Below are positions 1-5,120 of a DNA stretch of 6,864 bases, in pieces; positions within the stretch are counted from its first letter, which is position 1; each line of letters begins with the position of its first letter. Below the pieces are notes generated by a model. It was not told the DNA's origin, ran no database searches, and saw only the letters and a list, made by a program, of their open reading frames with translations. The DNA comes from an uncultured bacterium (lineage in GTDB: Bacteria; Bacillota_I; Bacilli_A; RF39; UBA660): the NCBI GenBank assembly GCA_949286645.1, contig CASEDN010000045.1, positions 1-6,864 of the forward strand. The letters are read 5' to 3'. Made by a program: the position numbers and the translations under genes.

Positions 1-1271
1 AATCTTACAAGTATATCTTGATCATAATTATTTAATAAATTAACAAGAGAAACATCTTTTAATAGTTCTTTTAAATCTTTTACTGATAACTTTCTATCAG
101 TCTTAAAAGATAAACGCTTCTTTATATCTTTAGTATAATCTTCTTTCGCTTTACTCTCTCTTTCATTAATTAATTCTAAAAGTTTTCCTTTTAAAGTATC
201 ATGTAAGTCTTTATTATCTTTATATATAGATACTATATTTAAAAATTCATTTTTTAACCCCAAAATTCTCTTTTCATCTACTTCATATAAAAGATTAGAG
301 AAGAAATCATAATCATTATTATTTAAGGCATCTATTACTTCATTTTCCATTCCATAATGATAAAAACGTTCTTGATGTTTAGTACGATATTCTCTTCTAT
401 GATCTTTAAAATTAAAATCTATAATTCTATTAACAGCACTAGGAGTAATATTAGTAAATTTATCAAGAATAATACTTCTAGCATTATCATAACCAAAAAT
501 ATAATAAAGTTTTAAGCTTACTTCTAATAAATCTTCTTCTCTTGCATCCCCTTTTTCTTTTAATAAAGATATTAACTTATTTACTTTTCCTTCTCTTACA
601 TCTAAGATATTTTGATATGGCAAAACAACTCCATCTTTTAAAGTAATTTCAGGAAAGTCATCTAAAACATTTATTAATAAGCCAAATTTAGTATAAAGTG
701 TTAATTCTTTTTCATTATCTATTTTTAAAATACCTAAGGGATTTAATATATTCATTTTTACTTTTTGAAAAAAGGATGATGATATATCTTTATTAATAGA
801 AGAAACACCAATTATATTTTCTAACTCTTCAGGTATATTTTCTTTGAAAAAAAGATGATATAGCTTTGTTAAATTGATATTTTCTAACATTTTTTTAAAC
901 TGTTCATAATCAATAGAATTAATATAATCAATGAATTGTTCTTTATAATCTAAAATATAATCACTTTCAAAAATATATTTTAGCAATGAAAAATTCTCTT
1001 CACCTATAATATTAAGAATATTTCTTTTTTTTCTATTTTTAGGAGAAGTTAATACTTTATGAAAAATCTTTTTATTATTAAGTAATTCTATAACTTCCGG
1101 CATATTTTGAACTTGTAAAAATAAAGAAGAAAATATAACTTCATTTAATTCATCTAAATATGGGTTTTTAAGTAATTTAGTACGTTCATCTATAGTCATT
1201 GAATTAAATTTTCTTATAAAAGTTGGTAAAGTCATATTGGATAGTTCCATAATTACAGTTTTATCATCCAT
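1..1271 (-). CDS. Large uncharacterised helical protein, C-terminus beyond the window
   Basis: The frame is open from an ATG at 1271..1269 to the left edge (423 complete codons) with no stop, so this is the N-terminal part of a longer protein. The start is secure: AGGAGGG (1284..1278) lies 6 nt upstream, and an extended -10 box sits just before that. The product is rich in Leu, Ile, Asn, Lys, Asp and Glu, has no signal peptide or clear membrane segment, and reads as successive amphipathic helices, so a cytoplasmic, possibly solenoid-like protein is likely. Residues 256-273 (start YYIFGYDNAR) and a very basic/aromatic patch at 290-307 (KDHRREYR at 289-296, then KHQERFYHYG) look the most constrained. 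A Lys/Glu-rich stretch near 370-410 might form a coiled coil. No catalytic motif or known family was recognised. It lies 52 bp downstream of the deacetylase gene on the same strand, with no terminator between, so some co-transcription is possible. That it is a real gene is close to certain; its function is unknown. Confidence 0.88.
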   Translation of the reverse strand, partial: MDDKTVIMELSNMTLPTFIRKFNSMTIDERTKLLKNPYLDELNEVIFSSLFLQVQNMPEVIELLNNKKIFHKVLTSPKNRKKRNILNIIGEENFSLLKYIFESDYILDYKEQFIDYINSIDYEQFKKMLENINLTKLYHLFFKENIPEELENIIGVSSINKDISSSFFQKVKMNILNPLGILKIDNEKELTLYTKFGLLINVLDDFPEITLKDGVVLPYQNILDVREGKVNKLISLLKEKGDAREEDLLEVSLKLYYIFGYDNARSIILDKFTNITPSAVNRIIDFNFKDHRREYRTKHQERFYHYGMENEVIDALNNNDYDFFSNLLYEVDEKRILGLKNEFLNIVSIYKDNKDLHDTLKGKLLELINERESKAKEDYTKDIKKRLSFKTDRKLSVKDLKELLKDVSLVNLLNNYDQDILVR

Positions 1272-1277
1272 AAATAT

Positions 1278-1284
1278 CCCTCCT
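1278..1284 (-). promoter_or_regulatory. Strong ribosome-binding site for the unknown protein
   Basis: On the minus strand AGGAGGG lies 6 nt before the ATG at 1271. This near-consensus Shine-Dalgarno site fixes the start codon of the left-edge gene. Confidence 0.85.
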
Positions 1285-1298
1285 CGTAACAAGTAATT

Positions 1299-1313
1299 TA
1301 TAATTAAATTATA
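1299..1313. repeat. Perfect 15-bp palindrome over the -10 box
   Basis: TATAATT, a central A, then AATTATA form a perfect inverted repeat of 7-bp arms. It covers the -10 box and expected transcription start of the left-edge gene. It could be an operator, but such palindromes also arise by chance in AT-rich promoters. Confidence 0.35.
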
Positions 1314-1316
1314 CCA
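1308..1316 (-). promoter_or_regulatory. Extended -10 promoter for the unknown protein
   Basis: The minus strand carries TGG followed by a perfect TATAAT (1313..1308), an extended -10 element (TGnTATAAT). No good -35 hexamer is found 16-18 bp upstream (AGTGTT at the 17-bp position), as is usual for extended -10 promoters. Transcription would start near 1301 and give a leader of about 30 nt containing the RBS. The upstream part of the promoter lies in the 3' end of the deacetylase gene. The -10 box also forms half of a perfect 15-bp palindrome (1299-1313). Confidence 0.6.
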
Positions 1317-1323
1317 TATTTTT

Positions 1324-2598
1324 TTAACTTAACACTAAATTACTTATATAATCTACACCAAAACTACTTAAAATAGGATATCTTGGTATTTTATAAGGGT
1401 TTATACCCTTTTTTATTTTGGTAGAGCCTCCAATAAAAGCCATCTCAAAACCTGCTTCTTTTACTAGATTAATAGAATAATCACTGTACTCATAAAAAGG
1501 AAAACAAAAGGCTTTTGTATTATTTAAAGTTTCTCTACTAAGTTTTAAATCATTTAAGATTTCACTTTCAGGTAAACAATTAATCCCACCACCTTGACCA
1601 GTAGGACAAACACCAGTCGTATGCATATTATGAGTATGACTTGCTATTTCCAAATAAGATGATTCAAACTTATTAACAGGATACCAAGAACTAACTAAAA
1701 ACAGTGTTGCATTTAAACCATACTTTTCTAAGAAAGGAATAAAGTTCTCTGCCCTTGCCCCATCATCTATTGTAATTAAAATAGACTTCTTAGGAAGATT
1801 AATCTCCCCCTTTATAAAGCTTAATACCTCACTAGTATTTAGTGTAAAAACGTTATTGTCAGATAAAAACTTGAAGTGAGAATCTATCTGTTCTTCACTA
1901 TGACATATAATATCGTTACAACTATTATCACCATTTAAATAGATAAAATGATAAAGTATTGCAGGAATACTCTCTGCCTTCTCTTCACTACTATCTACCT
2001 CTACTACATTATTAACATCTTCTTTTTTTACATAAACTAATCTTGATAATAAGGATATTCCATAGTAATCATCTAAATTAACAATAACTTTAGAAGTTAC
2101 AGGTATGTTTATTGTAAAAACTTCATTAAAATTCTCACCGTAATAAACTACATTTTCTTTAGTAGTGACTTCTATAGGAAACTCTATATAATTAAGATAT
2201 CTTTTATTAATAGTATCAGTAGTAGGTATTACATCTTTATAAGACACATAATAATCATTATCTAATAATTTAAAATATTTATTATTTAAATTAATGTTAT
2301 CAATAGATTCAAGTTCTAATATATTATCTTTATTTATACTACCAATATCTTTATACTTACCATTATCATTTATATAAAGTTTAGTATCTTTAGTAGTCTT
2401 AACAGCACTTCCATAATTAGATTTTATTTTGATTAAAACATTTTCATCTTTTATTAAAGATTTTCTAGTATTAGAAACATTTAAAGACACTTCTTCTCTT
2501 TCTTTCATATCGTTATAAATAAAGACACCGCAACCTAAAGATATTACACTAATAAATATAGTTACTATAATTAAGACTCTTAATGGTTTAATTTTCAC
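1324..2598 (-). CDS. Membrane-anchored extracellular polysaccharide deacetylase (NodB fold) with SH3-like repeats
   Basis: Predicted metal-dependent carbohydrate esterase (CE4/NodB superfamily) that removes N- or O-acetyl groups from a cell-surface glycan; the substrate is not known. Numbering from the GTG at 2598: cytoplasmic basic start (KIKPLR), one membrane anchor at about 7-28, two beta-rich units at about 65-122 and 143-195 resembling bacterial SH3-like repeats, then the catalytic domain from about 210. Motif 1 is TIDDG (276-280; usually TFDDG), giving the catalytic base and metal Asp. Motif 2 is SHTHNMH (320-326), supplying two His spaced H-x4-H as in PgaB/IcaB-type enzymes. Motif 3 is FCFPFYEYSD, and KIPRYPI closes the fold. 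Cysteines at 227, 232, 331, 341 and 365 could form extracellular disulfides. The start is GTG at 2598, because GAGGTG 6 nt upstream is the RBS; the in-frame GTG at 2607 is part of that RBS. Length is 424 aa. Family assignment is very likely; substrate is open. Confidence 0.93.
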   Translation of the reverse strand: MKIKPLRVLIIVTIFISVISLGCGVFIYNDMKEREEVSLNVSNTRKSLIKDENVLIKIKSNYGSAVKTTKDTKLYINDNGKYKDIGSINKDNILELESIDNINLNNKYFKLLDNDYYVSYKDVIPTTDTINKRYLNYIEFPIEVTTKENVVYYGENFNEVFTINIPVTSKVIVNLDDYYGISLLSRLVYVKKEDVNNVVEVDSSEEKAESIPAILYHFIYLNGDNSCNDIICHSEEQIDSHFKFLSDNNVFTLNTSEVLSFIKGEINLPKKSILITIDDGARAENFIPFLEKYGLNATLFLVSSWYPVNKFESSYLEIASHTHNMHTTGVCPTGQGGGINCLPESEILNDLKLSRETLNNTKAFCFPFYEYSDYSINLVKEAGFEMAFIGGSTKIKKGINPYKIPRYPILSSFGVDYISNLVLS

Positions 2599-2604
2599 TC
2601 TTAA

Positions 2605-2610
2605 CACCTC
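2605..2610 (-). promoter_or_regulatory. RBS that moves the deacetylase start to GTG 2598
   Basis: GAGGTG on the minus strand is followed by a 6-nt spacer (TTAAGA) and then GTG at 2598..2596. The longest frame would begin at the GTG inside this RBS (2607), which would leave no Shine-Dalgarno site at a workable distance. The downstream GTG is therefore preferred. Confidence 0.75.
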
Positions 2611-2629
2611 AGTATTATTATTTACTAAA

Positions 2630-2658
2630 ATTATACTTAATATTTATGAGATAAACAA
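2630..2658 (-). promoter_or_regulatory. SigA-type promoter of the deacetylase gene
   Basis: On the minus strand TTGTTT (2658..2653) is followed after exactly 17 bp by a perfect TATAAT (2635..2630). Transcription would begin near 2623, giving a leader of about 25 nt with the GAGGTG RBS. It is embedded in the 96-bp divergent region shared with the DedA gene, so the two promoters may influence each other. No clear promoter for the DedA direction was found; TATACT at 2632-2637 overlaps this -10 box but has no -35 partner. Confidence 0.6.
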
Positions 2659-2682
2659 TTAATTTTTAACATATATTTAATT

Positions 2683-2690
2683 AAAGGTGA
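2683..2690 (+). promoter_or_regulatory. RBS of the DedA gene
   Basis: AAAGGTGA lies 4 nt before the ATG at 2695. It pairs with the 3' end of 16S rRNA through the GGTGA part, the same AGGTG style used by two other genes here. It confirms ATG 2695 as the start. Confidence 0.7.
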
Positions 2691-2694
2691 TACT

Positions 2695-3309
2695 ATGGAC
2701 TCATACATTACTTCTTTAATGACTAATCTGGGCTATTTAGGTATGTTTATTGGAATGGTACTGGAAGCAGTTATAATTATTATTCCAAGTGAACTTATAC
2801 TTGCAACAGCAGGTATCCTTGCAGGTAGAGGTTTCTTTTCTTTTTCTATGGCTCTTCTAATAGGAGTAGTTGGTAGTGTATTCTGTGCCATTATTATTTA
2901 TGCTTTTGGATATTTTGGAGGAAGACCTTTTATAAAGACTTATGGTAAGTTTTTCTTTATGAAAGAAGAAGATATCGATAAATGTGATAAATGGTTTAAT
3001 AAATATGGACCATGGGCTGCTTTTATAGGAAGAAACTTTCCTATTATTAGAACACTTATCTCCTTACCTATGGGAGTTAGTAAAGTTCCCTTTCTTAAGT
3101 TTGTCATATATACAACGCTAGGTAGTATTCCCTGGACCTTTGCATTTGTCTATGTTGGTTATGCTTTAGGTAATAACTGGATTATCTTAGATAATTTTGT
3201 TAAGAAGTTAAAAGTGCCTATCTATATATTATTAGGAATATTAATAATTACTTATATTTATAAAAAGATAAAAGAAAGGAAAGGTCTTAGAAAAACTAGT
3301 ATCAAATAA
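2695..3309 (+). CDS. DedA/VTT-family membrane protein, probable lipid or lipid-carrier transporter
   Basis: A 204-aa inner-membrane protein of the DedA (SNARE-associated/VTT) superfamily, at the usual length. Hydrophobic segments lie at about 12-31, 34-46, 50-73, 133-157 and 173-189, with the basic tail (KKIKERKGLRK) in the cytoplasm. Family hallmarks are visible: a conserved Glu at 24 within the first re-entrant segment, PSE at 31-33, AG at 39-40, and FIGRNFPIIRT at 110-120, whose R113 and R119 keep the six-residue spacing of the two essential arginines of E. coli YqjA. The GSIPWTFAFVYVGYALG segment (143-159) matches the family's C-terminal block. In Bacillus subtilis, members of this family move undecaprenyl phosphate (UptA) or phosphatidylethanolamine (PetA) across the membrane; which substrate applies here cannot be read from the sequence. 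It is divergent from the deacetylase and 76 bp upstream of the DUF2935 gene, with which it may be co-transcribed. Confidence 0.93.
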   Translation: MDSYITSLMTNLGYLGMFIGMVLEAVIIIIPSELILATAGILAGRGFFSFSMALLIGVVGSVFCAIIIYAFGYFGGRPFIKTYGKFFFMKEEDIDKCDKWFNKYGPWAAFIGRNFPIIRTLISLPMGVSKVPFLKFVIYTTLGSIPWTFAFVYVGYALGNNWIILDNFVKKLKVPIYILLGILIITYIYKKIKERKGLRKTSIK

Positions 3310-3372
3310 CCTTTTTCATAAAAACATATTTTATTATAGAATTTTCTAAAACAATACACATATATTTTTATT

Positions 3373-3378
3373 AGGAGG
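3373..3378 (+). promoter_or_regulatory. Strong RBS of the DUF2935 gene
   Basis: AGGAGG with a 7-nt spacer to the ATG at 3386. The near-perfect Shine-Dalgarno site suggests this protein is translated well and fixes the start. Confidence 0.85.
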
Positions 3379-3385
3379 AAAATAA

Positions 3386-4279
3386 ATGAATCAAACTGAT
3401 TATGTAAGATTATCTTTAGAACTACACTTATTCTTTGACCGTATTATGAAAGAACATAGTTTCTTTTTAGAGACTGCTTTTATGGAAAAAGATAAGGACT
3501 TAAAAAGAATTGCAAATGACTTTCAAAAAAGCTTTTCTAACATTCTATCAAGAATAGTGGAACTAGCGAATAATAATATAAGTCAAAATTTTCTAAATGC
3601 TGGTGAGATGATTACTAATAATACTTTAGAAGCAGAAATGAAAACAAGTAATTTATCAGGTATAGAAATTGATAGTAATATAACTAGAAAACAAATAGAG
3701 TTAAAAAGTGGAATAATCAATGTAAATGAAAGATTAATAAATAGTATTAGCAATATAAATAGAAGAACACTACCCCTTATCCAAAATTTAATTTCTTTTA
3801 AAACTAATATATTAAATAATGTTTTATCTTGTAAAATGTATACAACCAATTATCCTTTGTTAATCACTCATATAATTAATGAAGCGAAAATGTATTATAA
3901 TTTACTAAATAAAATAGAAAAGAAAGAACCATTTGATAGAAACTATATTTATGAACAGGAAATATTTTGGAATAACATTATGAAAGAACATGCTGAGTTT
4001 ATAAGAGGATTACTTGATCCAACTGAAAAAGTATTAATTAAACAAGCTAATAAATATGCAGAAGAATATGAAGCTATTCTAAAACAATTTAATAATTATC
4101 AACCTAATCTTAAAAATATTAGTTTAAATGAAACGATTAGTTTTAGAAACTTTAAAATAGCAGGTGAAGAAGGAATACTAAATTGTAAAATTAAAAGTAT
4201 AATTGTTCCCCTTCTAGCAGATCATGTTTTAAGAGAAGCTAATCACTTCATTAGAATATTAAAAAGTATTAATGTATAA
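3386..4279 (+). CDS. DUF2935 family protein, duplicated helical metal-binding unit
   Basis: A 297-aa, soluble, all-helical protein matching DUF2935, a family found mainly in Bacilli and Clostridia whose role is not established. The sequence shows an internal duplication. IMKEH occurs at 20-24 and again at 198-202, each preceded ten residues before its His by another possible ligand (H14 and E192). PLL-x-x-H-x-x-x-EA occurs at 157-167 and 275-285, supplying H162/E166 and H280/E284. Each half therefore offers a His/Glu cluster on antiparallel helices, as in ferritin-like or hemerythrin-like bundles, and binding of iron or another metal is a reasonable inference. No signal peptide or membrane segment is present, so the protein is cytoplasmic. 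The middle (about 60-130) is less conserved-looking and Asn-rich. A weak promoter (TTTTCA, 16 bp, TATAGA, 3313-3340) may add to read-through from the DedA gene. Transcription ends at the hairpin just downstream. Confidence 0.88.
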   Translation: MNQTDYVRLSLELHLFFDRIMKEHSFFLETAFMEKDKDLKRIANDFQKSFSNILSRIVELANNNISQNFLNAGEMITNNTLEAEMKTSNLSGIEIDSNITRKQIELKSGIINVNERLINSISNINRRTLPLIQNLISFKTNILNNVLSCKMYTTNYPLLITHIINEAKMYYNLLNKIEKKEPFDRNYIYEQEIFWNNIMKEHAEFIRGLLDPTEKVLIKQANKYAEEYEAILKQFNNYQPNLKNISLNETISFRNFKIAGEEGILNCKIKSIIVPLLADHVLREANHFIRILKSINV

Positions 4280-4283
4280 TTCT

Positions 4284-4312
4284 AAAAAGCAAAAATAATT
4301 TTTTGTTTTTTT
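4284..4312 (+). terminator. Rho-independent terminator after the DUF2935 gene
   Basis: Starting 5 nt after the stop codon, AAAAAGCAAAAA pairs with TTTTTGTTTTTT around a TAAT loop to form a 12-bp stem with one G·U pair; the T-rich 3' arm serves as the U tract. The stem is AT-rich and hence weak, but position and shape fit. Because the other arm is A-rich, it could also act on minus-strand transcripts. Confidence 0.65.
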
Positions 4313-4331
4313 ATTAAACAATTCTTAATAT
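4303..4331 (+). promoter_or_regulatory. Possible promoter of the hydrolase gene
   Basis: TTGTTT (4303-4308) and TAATAT (4326-4331) are 17 bp apart and would start transcription near 4338, about 20 nt before the ATG and upstream of the RBS. The -35 box would overlap the 3' arm of the terminator. The -10 matches consensus at only four of six bases, so this is tentative. Confidence 0.3.
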
Positions 4332-4347
4332 TTACATATCTTATAAT

Positions 4348-4352
4348 AGGTG
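4348..4352 (+). promoter_or_regulatory. RBS that sets the hydrolase start at ATG 4359
   Basis: AGGTG followed by 6 nt and ATG at 4359. The in-frame GTG at 4350 is part of this RBS, and the TTG at 4353 touches it, so neither is a likely start. Confidence 0.7.
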
Positions 4353-4358
4353 TTGAAT

Positions 4359-5120
4359 ATGACTATTGACTATAAAGATATAAATTTATCTTATCAAAAG
4401 TATGGGGACTCTAAAGATATTATTGTAATACTACCTGGATGGGGAGAAACTAGAAATACTTTTTTAGAAATGATAAATATTTTAAAGATAGATTATACTG
4501 TTTATATTATAGATTATCCAGGTTTTGGAGAAACTAAATTTCCTAATTATAATCTTACTATGGATGATTATACTGAAATGATTATAAAGTTCTTTAATGA
4601 TTTAGAAATATCTAATCCTAATATAATTGCCCATTCATTTGGAGGTAGAATTGCCATACTCCTATCTTCTAAATATAATGTCTCTATTAATAACTTAATA
4701 TTAATAGATAGTGCAGGAATTAAACCTAAAATGACTTTAAAGAAAAAGTTTAGACTTAAACTATATAAAACCCTACAATCTTTGGCAGATTATCTTCCTA
4801 AAAAGTTTAAGCATAAATTTAAGACATATTTATTCAATAAATTCTCAAGTAGTGATTATCAATCTTTAGATGAAAATATGCGTGAAACTTTTAAAAACAT
4901 TGTTAATTTAGACCTAACTAATTACTTATCTTCTATTAATACCAATACCCTAATACTATGGGGAGAAAAAGATACTGACACACCTCTAAAAGATGGTAAA
5001 TTAATACATAAAAAAATAACAAATAGTGAACTTATTATCTTTCCTAATTGTACTCACTATTGTTATTTAGAAAATACTTATGTAATTATTAAAATTATAC
5101 TATGTTTTCTTGAGGTTTAG
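4359..5120 (+). CDS. Alpha/beta hydrolase, cytoplasmic, substrate unknown
   Basis: A 253-aa single-domain serine hydrolase of the alpha/beta fold. Numbering from ATG 4359: the oxyanion-loop motif is LPGWGET (25-31), where family members often have HGxG; DYPGFGET follows at 52-59; the nucleophile elbow is AHSFGG (91-96), with Ser93 as the nucleophile and Ala in place of the usual first Gly; the acid is Asp205 in LWGEKDTDTP; and the general base is His233 in PNCTHYCYLE. The triad is complete and in the normal order, so the enzyme should be active. A helical, basic cap region (about 123-185, start KPKMTLKKKF) would shape the pocket. There is no signal peptide. Reactions in this fold range from esterase and lipase to lactonase and peptidase, and nothing here decides between them. 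The gene lies 79 bp after the DUF2935 gene, behind a terminator, so it is probably a separate unit. Its TAG stop overlaps the stop of the convergent DUF2207 gene. Confidence 0.92.
   Translation: MTIDYKDINLSYQKYGDSKDIIVILPGWGETRNTFLEMINILKIDYTVYIIDYPGFGETKFPNYNLTMDDYTEMIIKFFNDLEISNPNIIAHSFGGRIAILLSSKYNVSINNLILIDSAGIKPKMTLKKKFRLKLYKTLQSLADYLPKKFKHKFKTYLFNKFSSSDYQSLDENMRETFKNIVNLDLTNYLSSINTNTLILWGEKDTDTPLKDGKLIHKKITNSELIIFPNCTHYCYLENTYVIIKIILCFLEV

Noticed and set aside
2605..2607. GTG as the start of the deacetylase
   Set aside because: It is part of the GAGGTG RBS; a second GTG follows at the correct distance (2598).
3312..3324. TTTTT-CAT-AAAAA hairpin after the DedA gene as a terminator
   Set aside because: Only five A-T pairs with no GC and no proper U tract after it; too weak to support.
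3583..3849. Open frame on the minus strand inside the DUF2935 gene
   Set aside because: It is antisense to a well-supported gene, has no RBS, and its hydrophobic look comes from reading Asn/Lys-rich codons backwards.
4342..4347. Perfect TATAAT just before the hydrolase as a promoter
   Set aside because: Transcription would begin near 4354, after the RBS at 4348-4352, and no -35 hexamer lies 16-18 bp upstream.
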